Program-made: the position numbers and the translations under genes
Origin: Pseudomonadales bacterium
GTDB taxonomy: Bacteria; Pseudomonadota; Gammaproteobacteria; Pseudomonadales; Pseudohongiellaceae
DNA: 47,618 nt
Direction of reading: 5' to 3'
Assembly (NCBI GenBank): GCA_022763285.1
Contig: JALEHB010000082.1
Location: forward strand, 1 to 47,618
Notes under the pieces: generated by a model
Seen by the model: only the letters and a program-made list of their open reading frames with translations
Databases searched by the model: none
What the model was told of the DNA's origin: nothing
Part shown: positions 1 to 8,451 of the stretch, piece by piece
Layout: each line of letters opens with the position of its first letter
Position numbering within the stretch: position 1 is the first letter of the stretch

Positions 1-2081
1 CCGCTGCGAACCTGGATTTCGCCGTCATCATCGGCGAAGTCGTGATTGGGGCTCAGCACGGAAAAATCATCCTCAAAGCTGGCGTCGATATAACTGTAAG
101 CCAGGCGCCAGTTCAGCTGCTGCCAGTTGCCGGCCAGGCTGCTTTCCAGGCCCTGGCGGCGGGTCTTGTCCACATTGGCAAACAGGCCGGTCTGACGACC
201 TGTGGTCTGAAACAGGATGTCGTCGCGATTGGTGGTATGAAACAGGCCGAGGGAATAGGCGATGTTGCCAAGCATGCCACGGCTACCCAGCTCCAGGCTG
301 CGGGTTTTAACATCTTCCAGCGGCGGGTCGGCCAGAAAGGCATTGGGCAGGCGACATTCAAACTCCACATCATCGGGATCATCACCGCGCTCGATCGCAT
401 ACTGGACGGCAAGATCAAAAATCCCTTCGTTGCAGGCCAGTTCGATGGGAGTCGGTGCTCTGGATGACTGGCTGATATTGCCATAGACATTATGGTCATC
501 ATTGATCTGCCAGGTAAGTCCCAGAGCTGGATTGATGCGGCTGAAATTATGATCACCATTCAGCTCGGGCCGCAGGCCGGTCAGATCCCTGAGATGCACA
601 TCGGTATCATTGGCACGGGCCGACAGGGTCAGGGCCAGGCTATCACTCAGGTCCAGGGTATTGCTGAAATAGACGCTCAGTGACTCGGTCTCGGTGTTGA
701 TAAAAGTAGCCGCTTCATCCACAAAGGTGCCGGTGCCGAGTCCGCTGGTGAGTCGTGTCACCGGATCGATCTCGCTAAGTTCAAGCACGGCATTGAAATC
801 CGATTCCCCCTGGAACCAGGCAGCACCCGCCACAAGCTGGCCGGGCAGGCCAAACCAGGTTCCCCGGAAGGTCCACTGAAAGTCGGCACCGCGACTTTCC
901 TGGCTGCGATCTGAAATATTATTGATGGCGTCATCGGCCAGAATCCCGCTGCCGGAAAGCTCATCGTCTTCGAAGCCCCCGATGTTAAACTCTTCGTCTT
1001 CACCCATCATCATGGCGGTTTCATTGAGATAATCCTCCAGGGCATCGGCATCGCTAAATTGCCCCCCACAGAGATCGTCATCATCCAGACCCAGCTCTTC
1101 CAGATCGTCTTCCTCAATGCCCTCGATCAGCCCCTCGCCAGTACTGAATTGGCAGACACTGAATTCCGAGCCATCGCCATTAAAGGCATGGGTATCATTG
1201 CGGCGGTGAAAGAGATTGCCACTGAAGGCAATGGCAGAGCTTATCTGGTGAGAAAAATCCAGGCTCACCATGCTCATGTCATTGGCGGTAATATCGGGAC
1301 CGGTAAAGATGGCTTCGCGGCGCAGTGCCAGCAATTCCACCGGTGAGGCACCGTTGCCGGTCAGTTCCGAATCGCCATACTGATAGTTGAGATTGACCCG
1401 GGAGCTGTCCGAGCGCCAGCCCAGGCTGCCATAAAAATTCAGGGCATCGGAGGCCGACTGGTCGCGCCAGCCATCTTCATCGAAGGTTTCTATGTTGGCA
1501 TACCAGGCCAGGCTGCCCTCATTGCCACCGAACTCGAGATTGGCCAGGCGCCGGCCAAAGGAACCACCTGTGAGTTCCAGCTGGCTGCCCTGGAAGCTGA
1601 AACCGTCCTTCATATCCACCACCAGGGCACCACCCAGGCTGTTCAGTCCATACAGGGGATTGGCACCGCCGCTGAGGGTGACCGATTCAATAGCCGATTG
1701 TGGCAGCAGATCCCAGTTCACGGCATCACCCAGGGGCTCATTGATGCGCACGCCGTTCTGGTAGACCGACAGGCCCTGGGCCAGGCCCAGCAATGGTGAA
1801 GCAGTAAAGCCACGGTATTGCAGGTCGGACTGCAGGGGATTGTTCTGGGCATCATTGAGAGAGATGGAGGCAAAGGCCTGTTCCAGATAGTCGGCCAGAC
1901 TTAACAGCTCCAGTTCCTGCAGGTCACTGGCATTGGCGGTCTGTACCGGATAGGGCACTTTGGCCAACTCCTGACTGGCGCCAGCCGGCACCACCCCAAC
2001 TACGATGATTTCTTCAGGGCTCTGGGCGATGCCGAGACTGCTCGCCAGCAGGCCAGCCAGAGGCAGGAATTTCCTGGCCAT
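1..2081 (-). CDS. TonB-dependent outer-membrane receptor, 3' end outside window
   Basis: The reverse frame from ATG at 2081-2079 stays open to the window edge, giving at least 693 residues with the C-terminal strands and stop missing. It begins with a signal peptide (MARKFLPLAGLLASSLGIAQ), then a short EEIIVVGVVPAG segment like a TonB box. A plug domain follows, with QYRGF, VYQNGVRINEP and an IESVTLSGGANPLYG-type stretch. The barrel contains SQSSRAPTPIELAC and a loop ending SPNHDFADDDGEIQV, both typical of receptors in this superfamily. AGGAGAG lies 5 bases before the start. An extracellular loop around residues 290-340 is very rich in Asp and Glu and has several Cys. The ligand cannot be told from sequence. 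It is divergent from the nosR-like gene, and the FNR-like box at 2172-2185 lies about 60 bases upstream of a possible TATACT (2131-2126) for this gene, so control might be shared. Confidence 0.93.
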   Translation of the reverse strand, partial: MARKFLPLAGLLASSLGIAQSPEEIIVVGVVPAGASQELAKVPYPVQTANASDLQELELLSLADYLEQAFASISLNDAQNNPLQSDLQYRGFTASPLLGLAQGLSVYQNGVRINEPLGDAVNWDLLPQSAIESVTLSGGANPLYGLNSLGGALVVDMKDGFSFQGSQLELTGGSFGRRLANLEFGGNEGSLAWYANIETFDEDGWRDQSASDALNFYGSLGWRSDSSRVNLNYQYGDSELTGNGASPVELLALRREAIFTGPDITANDMSMVSLDFSHQISSAIAFSGNLFHRRNDTHAFNGDGSEFSVCQFSTGEGLIEGIEEDDLEELGLDDDDLCGGQFSDADALEDYLNETAMMMGEDEEFNIGGFEDDELSGSGILADDAINNISDRSQESRGADFQWTFRGTWFGLPGQLVAGAAWFQGESDFNAVLELSEIDPVTRLTSGLGTGTFVDEAATFINTETESLSVYFSNTLDLSDSLALTLSARANDTDVHLRDLTGLRPELNGDHNFSRINPALGLTWQINDDHNVYGNISQSSRAPTPIELACNEGIFDLAVQYAIERGDDPDDVEFECRLPNAFLADPPLEDVKTRSLELGSRGMLGNIAYSLGLFHTTNRDDILFQTTGRQTGLFANVDKTRRQGLESSLAGNWQQLNWRLAYSYIDASFEDDFSVLSPNHDFADDDGEIQVRS

Positions 2082-2171
2082 ACATCTCTCCTTGGATTGT
2101 TGTAGTTATTTTAACCGGGATTTGCAGTATACCGTAGTTGCCAGTACTGCCTTTGGACAGCCTGTCTCCGT

Positions 2172-2185
2172 TTGAGCCAGATCAG
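2172..2185 (+). promoter_or_regulatory. FNR/Anr-like box upstream of the nosR-like gene
   Basis: TTGAG-CCAG-ATCAG matches the FNR/Anr/Dnr consensus TTGAT-N4-ATCAA at 8 of 10 positions. It ends 21 bases before a TATACT -10 element at 2207-2212, so its centre lies near -41, the class II activating position. Two mismatches make it weaker than the other boxes in this window. Confidence 0.6.
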
Positions 2186-2206
2186 CAAGGCCGGGCGGTT
2201 CTGGCT

Positions 2207-2212
2207 TATACT
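2207..2212 (+). promoter_or_regulatory. -10 element of the nosR-like gene
   Basis: TATACT matches the -10 consensus at 5 of 6 positions and would start transcription near 2219, about 20 bases before the GTG start. There is no good -35 hexamer; the FNR-like box takes its place, as expected for an activator-dependent promoter. Confidence 0.5.
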
Positions 2213-2238
2213 CTGCTACTTGTTGTTGGAGCGCTATA

Positions 2239-4278
2239 GTGCGGATATTGAGAGACAGTTTGATTCTGCCATGCTTCGTCATGCTTTTGCTGATGGGGCA
2301 GGTGAGTTGGGCACAACAGACAGCGACCTCAATTCGAACACCTTTTTCTGACGTTATCGATTCGGCCTGGCTAAGTGAATTGTTGCCGGGCGCCACGCGC
2401 TTCACTGAAAAATCGGGCGTCCCGCCGGTAATCGAAGGCTATAGAACAAATTCTGCTGGCAATGAAGAGCTGATTGGCTACCTGTTTTTGAGCAGTGATC
2501 TGCCACCGGAGGTCAAGGGCTACAGCGCACCTCTGGATATGCTGGTGGGCCTGAATACCGAACTGGAACTCACCGGTATCAAGGTGCTCAACTATACAGA
2601 ATCGTTTCGCTATTCCCGGGGTGATTTTGTGGCCGATGCAGATTTCCTCAATCAGTTTGTGGGCAAGTCCATCCTCGATGAGTTTCGACTGCGCCATGAT
2701 ATCGATGGTCTCAGTGGTGCCACGATAAGCAGTTTTGGCATCAGCCGGGGTGTGCGTGACGCGGCCCGTCGTGTGGCGGCGGCCTATCTTGGCTATCAGG
2801 AGGGTTCGGCAGAAGCCCGCATCCGGGCGCGCAATGCCCGGGCCCGGCTTGAGCAGATGGATTGGCCCGGCATGATTGAGAATGGCGTTGTTCAACAGGT
2901 CGAAGTCCCAATGCCAGTAGGCAGTCTGCAGTTATCATTGACGTATATGGGCAGACAGGTACTGGGTGAATATCTGATTGGCGCAGAGGACTATGCCCGG
3001 GCCGAACGCGACGCCAGTGCCCGTTTTGGTGGCCAGGAGATGCTGCTGCTGGCGGTCGGGGGCGAGGCCGCAACCCAGTTCCGTATGGAACGACTGGCTC
3101 TGCGCCAGGGTGCAGGTGACCCTCGCAGTATCGATCCCCGTCGCTTTGTCACCGCAGGCAGTGCCGATCAGGGCGCGCTTGCCGGCCATGCCGCCTACGC
3201 AGGTGCTATCGTTCTGGATGAGGATGTCGATCTGAATCAGCCAGTCGAGGTCATCTACCGGCCGCCGGGCCAGTTCGAGGGCGTTTCAATTGTCTACCAA
3301 CTCAAGGGTTTGAATCTTGATTTGTATAATGACAAACCCATCTATTCACCAGCCGAGATTGCGCGGCGGGAGATGTTGCAGTCGGATTTCTTAACCCGGC
3401 TAGGCTATGGTCCACCCTGGGCCAATGACATCGAAAACGACTTGCCCTGGCGGGCAACGCCCTGGGGCAAGTTGGCCGCTTTAAGTGTCATTCTGGTGTT
3501 GGTGATGACGGCGTTTCTGCGCAAGGGTGCAAGTCTGCGCTGGCTGGCATTAGTTACTACCTTGATCTATCTGGGTTTTATCGATGGAGGGTTTTTATCC
3601 ATCTCCCATCTTACCAGTGCTCTTGGACAAGGCGTCAGCCAGATCACCAATAACCTGCCGCTATTGTTGTTACTGCTGTTTACTCTTGTCACTACCTTGC
3701 TCTGGGGCAGGGTATTCTGCTCCAGTTTGTGTCCCTTTGGTGCCGTGCAGGATCTGCTTGGCCGTTTTGTGCCGCATCGCTGGCAACGTGCGCTGCCGCA
3801 GGCAATTCATGACCGTGCCCTCTATCTTAAATATCTGTTTCTGGCGCTGCTGCTTGTTATGGCAACTGTTGCCAGTGATATCAGCCTGTTCCAGTATTTT
3901 GAGCCATTCGGCACCCTGTTTTTCTTCAGTGCCTCGGTCACGCTCTGGGCAATACTTGTGCTGTTCCTGGCGGGCGCCGTCATCATTCCTCGATTCTATT
4001 GTCGTTATGTCTGTCCTTTGGGAGCGGCACTGGCTGTGCTTTCCCTGGCAAGCCCGCTGCGTATCAAGCGCGTGCCCCAGTGCCAGGTCTGTCATTTGTG
4101 TGAACAAGCTTGCCCCACTGCCGCCATAAGAGCTGCAGAAATAGATTTCAAGGAATGTGTGCGCTGCGATCTTTGCGAGATCAAATTGATCGAGAAAGCG
4201 GGTAGTTGCAAACACGATGTGGAGACTCTCAATCAACGCTTGCCGCTGGAAAACAGGATCCCACTGCAAGAAATCTGA
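2239..4278 (+). CDS. NosR/NirI-family membrane flavo-iron-sulfur protein
   Basis: This 679-residue protein has the NosR/NirI layout: signal peptide, periplasmic FMN-binding domain, membrane segments and a C-terminal iron-sulfur region. The FMN-binding motif SGAT is at residues 159-162, and T162 would be the covalent flavin-phosphate site. Hydrophobic helices begin near residue 412. Two CxxxCP motifs (C494/C498 and C588/C592) face the polyferredoxin-like end, with clusters C615/C618/C621/C625 and C640/C643/C646 plus C657. In denitrifiers NosR passes electrons to nitrous oxide reductase and is needed for its expression and activity. The start is GTG at 2239 with GGAG 8 bases upstream. No nosZ, nosD, nosF, nosY or nosL lies in this window, so the partner is unknown. 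The convergent neighbour is an OprC/NosA-type copper receptor, which fits copper-enzyme support. NosR-like proteins also serve other electron-transfer systems, so the symbol is withheld. Confidence 0.88.
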   Translation: MRILRDSLILPCFVMLLLMGQVSWAQQTATSIRTPFSDVIDSAWLSELLPGATRFTEKSGVPPVIEGYRTNSAGNEELIGYLFLSSDLPPEVKGYSAPLDMLVGLNTELELTGIKVLNYTESFRYSRGDFVADADFLNQFVGKSILDEFRLRHDIDGLSGATISSFGISRGVRDAARRVAAAYLGYQEGSAEARIRARNARARLEQMDWPGMIENGVVQQVEVPMPVGSLQLSLTYMGRQVLGEYLIGAEDYARAERDASARFGGQEMLLLAVGGEAATQFRMERLALRQGAGDPRSIDPRRFVTAGSADQGALAGHAAYAGAIVLDEDVDLNQPVEVIYRPPGQFEGVSIVYQLKGLNLDLYNDKPIYSPAEIARREMLQSDFLTRLGYGPPWANDIENDLPWRATPWGKLAALSVILVLVMTAFLRKGASLRWLALVTTLIYLGFIDGGFLSISHLTSALGQGVSQITNNLPLLLLLLFTLVTTLLWGRVFCSSLCPFGAVQDLLGRFVPHRWQRALPQAIHDRALYLKYLFLALLLVMATVASDISLFQYFEPFGTLFFFSASVTLWAILVLFLAGAVIIPRFYCRYVCPLGAALAVLSLASPLRIKRVPQCQVCHLCEQACPTAAIRAAEIDFKECVRCDLCEIKLIEKAGSCKHDVETLNQRLPLENRIPLQEI

Positions 4279-4409
4279 TCGAGCTTTCGGGAATCTACGG
4301 GCTGATTCGGGCTCGGTTGCTTAACAGCAGTCTTCAGCAACGGATTTTTGACTGCCCGCTCAGTCAGTCTCTGCTGCTTGCCGAAGCAAGGACTTGTGAA
4401 AAGGAAGAA

Positions 4410-4436
4410 GCCGGCACCTGAATTTCGGGTGCCGGC
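4410..4436 (-). terminator. Terminator of the copper receptor gene
   Basis: A 9-bp perfect stem (GCCGGCACC at 4410-4418, GGTGCCGGC at 4428-4436) has a 9-base loop. Read on the minus strand it is followed by the T-rich TCTTCCTTTTC. It lies 16 bases past the receptor's stop codon. Confidence 0.72.
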
Positions 4437-4451
4437 GCAAGAGCCCGGCTA

Positions 4452-6509
4452 TTAGAATGAGTAACGGGCCTTCAGCCAGAATTGCCGGCCGGGTTCATTG
4501 ACCCGCACGGCTGTGGGGTCAAACGGGTCCGTGGCTGCAGTGTTCACATGATAGGCATAGGCGCGATCAAACAGATTCTCTGCACCTGCCTCCAGGGTAA
4601 TCTGCTGCGATGGTCTCCAATGGCCATACAGATTCAGCACCCCGTATCCTGCGGTTTCATCGGCAACATCCACTGCCGGATTGAAGTGGGTCTGGCGATC
4701 AGTGGCAATCAGTTCTGCTCCGACGCCCCAGGAATTTCTCGTATAGTCCATGATGAAGCGCGCTTCCAGAGGTGAAATGCGTGCCAGATCGCCGTTGTCA
4801 CCGTCGCCGCGGGTATAGGCAAGCGCCGCCCTTGCATTAAGGTAGCTGCCAAAATCCCGCCCGGCTTCAAATTCCAGGCCGCGGATGCTGGCATCCTGGT
4901 TGCGGTAGAGGGCGGCATTGCCTTGCTGGTAACGCTCAATGTAATCATCCACTTCGTTCCAGTAGGCGCTGGCGCTCCAGTCCAGGACAGCGCCGCGCTG
5001 AATAAAGGTGACATCCAGCTGGTTGTGGGTTTCCGGGTTGATAGTGGGGTTTCCGACCCAGAAGCTTCCTCCGGCGCTGCGAGCCATGAAATTCTCAGAG
5101 GCATCGGGTGTCCGCACTGAGCGGCTGAGATTCACGCTGAGTAAACGACCTTCCAGCAATTCCCGGGTCCAGCCCAGTACAACTCCCAGATCGTTGCTGT
5201 TCAATTCGGTTTCAGTATTGCCATAAAAATTCTGATACAGCCTGGTGGGTGTGGCATTGCCCATCATGCCCGCGCTCTGGCTTGCACTCCTGGCTTCAGA
5301 GGTGAATCGATCATAGCGCAGACCCAACCTCAGGGTATCGGCACTACTCAGATAGTGATCGACCTCGGCGAACAAGCCGCTATGCCGTTGTTCAACATGC
5401 GGCCACATGCGAGACACCAGCATGTCGTAGCTGCCATCTTTGCCCTGATCCATATACAGCATTGCCTGTCTGTCATTGGCGCGAAAATCTGCCCCCAGCT
5501 TGATGGTTGTGGACGTCAGTTCTACAGTGCCCATCAGCTTGCCACCCCAGGTGTCCGACTCGGACTCTGCCGCCATGCCATTAGGCAATGAGTTTCTGGG
5601 GCGCACTCGGTAGTTATCCATCAGGTGAACGACATCAGTGCGATACATGTTCAGTTCAATCGAGTCGAGCGGACCTACAGGGGTCGTGTGTTCCCATTTC
5701 AGGCGATAGGACTCGGAGTCGGCGAAAGGCGCATCCATACTGTTGCCAGCATAGTAAATATCGTCTTCGTTACCCTGCTCCAGTGAAACCTCCAGATAGT
5801 CGCCCGGAGTAATATCACTGCCAATGATGATGCCGATATCTTCGGACTGGTAGGCGGAAGACACAATCTGGCCATTACCGTCTTCGTAATTGTCAGATTC
5901 GGAGTTCTCGCCAAAGACGCGCACGAAGCTGCGTTCATTGCCAAAGGCAACATCCACGGACAGGCTGTTGAGTTCAGAATTGCTGGTGCTGGAGCCGGTT
6001 ACTGCGCCGGTGAAATTGCCGTCCTGCAGATCGGGCCGCTGGTGCTCAAAGATCATCGTGCCGCCACTGCCCCCGGCGCCGTAAATCACCGAACGGTTGC
6101 CTTTGATGACCTCAACGCTGTCAAAACTGTCGAAGCCAACATAGGTGCTTGGCGGGTCCATACGCCCGGGGCAGGCCCCGAAACTGTAAGCACCATTGCT
6201 GATTACATTGAGCTGATTCTGACTCATGCCCCGAATGATGGGCTCAAAACCCAGCCCGCCGCGTCGCGTTGCTGTGACACCATTGACTGAACGGATCAAG
6301 GCTCCAGCATCATTGGTTGGTTTGGTGACCAGAGCTTCACTCAATAATTCCTGCTCAACTGGTTGCAAGCGGTTTTCATAAAATACATCGATCACGTCCA
6401 GCACGCCGATGCTAAGGGTATGATCAACGCGTGAAGAAGGGTCAGATTGTGCAAATACAGCACCGGGAACAGTCAGTGCAATAGCACAGTAAAGTAACTT
6501 GTGTTTCAT
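4452..6509 (-). CDS. oprC: OprC/NosA-type TonB-dependent copper receptor
   Basis: The 685-residue protein has a signal peptide cut after VFA (residue 20), a plug domain and a barrel ending in the canonical aromatic residue (ARYSF). Assignment to the copper-receptor family rests on two ligand motifs known from Pseudomonas OprC. CxxxM is present as C113-P-G-R-M117 within the family signature GACPGRMDPP, and HxM as H295-L-M297. OprC takes up ionic copper across the outer membrane; its relative NosA in Pseudomonas stutzeri was found through copper supply to nitrous oxide reductase. The start at 6509 is preceded by GGAG at moderate spacing. It is transcribed toward the nosR-like gene and ends at a terminator between them. 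Its upstream region has a perfect FNR/Anr box (6630-6643) and a RegA-type palindrome (6580-6594), suggesting expression under oxygen limitation. Substrate assignment is by family; copper transport here is inferred. Confidence 0.9.
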   Translation of the reverse strand: MKHKLLYCAIALTVPGAVFAQSDPSSRVDHTLSIGVLDVIDVFYENRLQPVEQELLSEALVTKPTNDAGALIRSVNGVTATRRGGLGFEPIIRGMSQNQLNVISNGAYSFGACPGRMDPPSTYVGFDSFDSVEVIKGNRSVIYGAGGSGGTMIFEHQRPDLQDGNFTGAVTGSSTSNSELNSLSVDVAFGNERSFVRVFGENSESDNYEDGNGQIVSSAYQSEDIGIIIGSDITPGDYLEVSLEQGNEDDIYYAGNSMDAPFADSESYRLKWEHTTPVGPLDSIELNMYRTDVVHLMDNYRVRPRNSLPNGMAAESESDTWGGKLMGTVELTSTTIKLGADFRANDRQAMLYMDQGKDGSYDMLVSRMWPHVEQRHSGLFAEVDHYLSSADTLRLGLRYDRFTSEARSASQSAGMMGNATPTRLYQNFYGNTETELNSNDLGVVLGWTRELLEGRLLSVNLSRSVRTPDASENFMARSAGGSFWVGNPTINPETHNQLDVTFIQRGAVLDWSASAYWNEVDDYIERYQQGNAALYRNQDASIRGLEFEAGRDFGSYLNARAALAYTRGDGDNGDLARISPLEARFIMDYTRNSWGVGAELIATDRQTHFNPAVDVADETAGYGVLNLYGHWRPSQQITLEAGAENLFDRAYAYHVNTAATDPFDPTAVRVNEPGRQFWLKARYSF

Positions 6510-6579
6510 CGATTCAGTCTCCGCTTTGGATTAACAGTTGATGTCTCCAAGTATGCGCCCTGATAGTGCCTGCAGGGGC

Positions 6580-6594
6580 GCGACATGATGTCGC
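6580..6594. promoter_or_regulatory. RegA/PrrA/RoxR-type palindrome upstream of oprC
   Basis: GCGACAT-G-ATGTCGC is a perfect palindrome that fits GCGNC-N5-GNCGC, the recognition pattern described for RegA/PrrA/RegR/RoxR redox response regulators. It also matches the reported RegR pattern at all but one defined position. It lies between the FNR box and the oprC start. A second palindrome of the same class occurs at 24257-24271. Confidence 0.55.
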
Positions 6595-6629
6595 AGTGGC
6601 GGGGTTTTGGACGATTTAGTAGAGAAGAG

Positions 6630-6643
6630 TTGATTCAGATCAA
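6630..6643 (-). promoter_or_regulatory. Perfect FNR/Anr box upstream of oprC
   Basis: TTGAT-TCAG-ATCAA is an exact match to the FNR/Anr/Dnr consensus. Its centre is about 127 bases before the oprC start codon. No good -10 lies at the class II distance; a possible TACTAA at 6621-6616 would put the box over the -35 region. The site is therefore clear, but whether it activates or represses is not. Confidence 0.7.
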
Positions 6644-6867
6644 TTGCGCCAAAGTGGCCTTGAGATCAAGGCGACACTGTCTGTTTTTCTGGCAGTCGGG
6701 AATGCTGGCAACAAATATTTCCAGTGAGTAAGCGGAGATCTGGGCATGATTGTGAAGCTTTGTTGTTGAGAAGGGACGTAGCAGCAAAAATCGCGGGGCG
6801 CCAGGACAACACTCAGAAAAGGCCAGATAGAGCAAGGCAGGATGAAGCCAGGCAAGTCATGCCTGAT

Positions 6868-7449
6868 TCAGTCTATCAAGCGATAGCTCTGCCGGAAGGC
6901 TGGTTGCCAACTGCGCCCGCCATCATCGGACTTGTCCACAATAAAACTGCGCTGCGGGCTGGCGATTTCCATGGTTAATCTGAAATTGCGTGAGACCGTA
7001 TCACTGATGGGAAAGGTGGTGCCGGAGCGCAGATTGGTGAAGACGATGGTGTTGCCTTCACGGACGCCGTCGTAGATATCCATGATGCCCCAGACATCGT
7101 CTATAGCCACCTTGCGGTAAACGTCCCGATACTGGTCCCAGGTGATATAGGTTTCCATATGGAAGCCGGGGGTAGACAGGTCGGTTGGTAGTTCCGCCAG
7201 CATCAGGCCCTTGTGGCGGAAGCTCAGCTCGACGATTTGCGGTGGCGCGGCTTCCCAGGTCACGCCGTCTTCAGCCAGCACTTCCATGGAGAGTTCCCAG
7301 CGGCCTGCCAGTTGCTCCAGTGCCTGCATTTTTTGCAGAGGTTCTCTGGACTCCGCTGCAACCTCAGTCTCGGTACCGGACTGGCCAAAGACCGACAGCG
7401 AGGCTGCCAGCAAGGAGGAGATCGATAAAATCTTGATGAAATGCTTCAT
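6868..7449 (-). CDS. Secreted DUF1579-like protein
   Basis: From ATG at 7449 this is a 193-residue protein; a GTG at 7455 would add two residues. An N-terminal signal peptide (MKHFIKILSISSLLAASLSVFGQ) is followed by about 30 low-complexity residues. Next comes a region beginning LEQLAGRWELSMEVL, the G-x-W opening typical of DUF1579 and other lipocalin-like ligand-binding barrels. Alternating strands continue to the C-terminus. Function is unknown in this family. It stands alone, and the preceding 300 bases carry the promoter of a divergent SDR gene. A weak stem-loop follows the stop. Family placement is by fold impression only. Confidence 0.75.
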   Translation of the reverse strand: MKHFIKILSISSLLAASLSVFGQSGTETEVAAESREPLQKMQALEQLAGRWELSMEVLAEDGVTWEAAPPQIVELSFRHKGLMLAELPTDLSTPGFHMETYITWDQYRDVYRKVAIDDVWGIMDIYDGVREGNTIVFTNLRSGTTFPISDTVSRNFRLTMEIASPQRSFIVDKSDDGGRSWQPAFRQSYRLID

Positions 7450-7758
7450 AGTCACTGCCTGACGCTGTATTCCGGGGACCCAATGAATTCATCAGCTTAC
7501 CTCCGGTAACGGCGAATTAGAACCGGTACTGGCGGCTGTCAGTGTCGGGAGCAGCGAAATCCGGCAGAAATGGCTGCGCCAGAAAACTGCAGTGGCCCAA
7601 ATCCCGTATAATAACAAGACGCGCCCGGCCCCGAAATTGCCGCTTGAACTGGCTTTGACGGCGTCGCGGCAGACCTGTAGATTAGCCCCTCTTTCATACC
7701 CCGGCACGGCTGTCGACGCGACAGCCGCCGGCACACAGCAGTAGTCAACGGAGATCCC
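7450..7758. other. Intergenic region with SDR promoter and leader hairpin
   Basis: No gene is seen. A consensus TATAAT at 7607-7612 may be the -10 of the SDR gene, leaving a leader of about 140 bases. In that leader, CGGCTGTCG-ACG-CGACAGCCG (7707-7727) forms a 9-bp perfect stem with a 3-base loop and no T tract, so it is more likely a structured leader or an operator than a terminator. Confidence 0.45.
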
Positions 7759-8451
7759 ATGGCAACTTATCTGGTAACCGGAACCAATCGCGGCATTGGC
7801 CTGGAATTCGTCAAGCAATTACTGGCCCGGGGCGAGACGGTGCTGGCCACCTGTCGGGACATCGACAAGGCCGAAGCCCTGACCGCCCTGCAACAGGACA
7901 ACGACAAGCTGGAATTGTTCGAACTGGATGTCAGCGACCCGGAATCCCGCAACAATTTCCCCAAGCGCCTGGCCGGCAAGGCCATCGATGTATTTATTAA
8001 TAATGCCGGGGTTTATGGCCCCCGGGGCGCCAGTTTCGGCAATGTGGAGCCCCAGGAATGGGCGGAGGTGTTGCTGATTAACAGTATTGCGCCGGTGCTG
8101 CTGACCCAGTTGCTGATCGACAACTTCCGTCAGGGCCGTGGCAAGAAACTGGTCTATATCAGCTCCAAGATGGGCTCTATCGATGATAATCAGGGTGGTG
8201 GTCAATATATTTATCGCAGCTCGAAAGCGGCGCTGAACGCAGTGGTGAAAAGTCTGGCGGTGGACCTGGCCGATGCCGGTTTCAGCGCGGCGGTCCTGCA
8301 TCCGGGCTGGGTGCAGACCGATATGGGTGGCCCCAATGCCCTGATTGATGCCAAAACCAGTGTCGAGGGTATGCTGGCCGTAATCGATGAACTGAATATG
8401 GAAAAATCCGGTCAGTTTCTCAACTATGATGGATCCACAATTGCCTGGTAA
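7759..8451 (+). CDS. Short-chain dehydrogenase/reductase, C-factor-like
   Basis: The 230-residue protein is a classical SDR. The NAD(P)-binding motif TGTNRGIG is at residues 7-14, NNAG at 81-84, the catalytic serine region ISS at 134-136, and Y152-x3-K156 as YRSSK. The HPGWVQTDMGG segment is typical of the group related to CsgA/C-factor and to eukaryotic sniffer-type carbonyl reductases. GGAGATCCC precedes the ATG. The next gene overlaps its end by 26 bases, implying cotranscription. The substrate cannot be predicted. Confidence 0.93.
   Translation: MATYLVTGTNRGIGLEFVKQLLARGETVLATCRDIDKAEALTALQQDNDKLELFELDVSDPESRNNFPKRLAGKAIDVFINNAGVYGPRGASFGNVEPQEWAEVLLINSIAPVLLTQLLIDNFRQGRGKKLVYISSKMGSIDDNQGGGQYIYRSSKAALNAVVKSLAVDLADAGFSAAVLHPGWVQTDMGGPNALIDAKTSVEGMLAVIDELNMEKSGQFLNYDGSTIAW

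Larger units (their letters stand above)
6510..6867. other. Regulatory intergenic region upstream of oprC
   Basis: No convincing gene lies here; the short minus-strand frames of 66-71 codons have no ribosome site and overlap the regulatory signals. It holds a perfect FNR/Anr box, a GCGAC-N5-GTCGC palindrome, a CCTTGA-GA-TCAAGG inverted repeat at 6658-6671, and a 6-bp stem-loop (CAGGCA/TGCCTG, 6849-6865) just past the stop of the next minus-strand gene, which may help end that transcript. Confidence 0.7.

Noticed and set aside
6635-6855. Short minus-strand frames of 66-71 codons upstream of oprC
   Set aside because: No ribosome site, and they overlap the FNR box and regulatory repeats.
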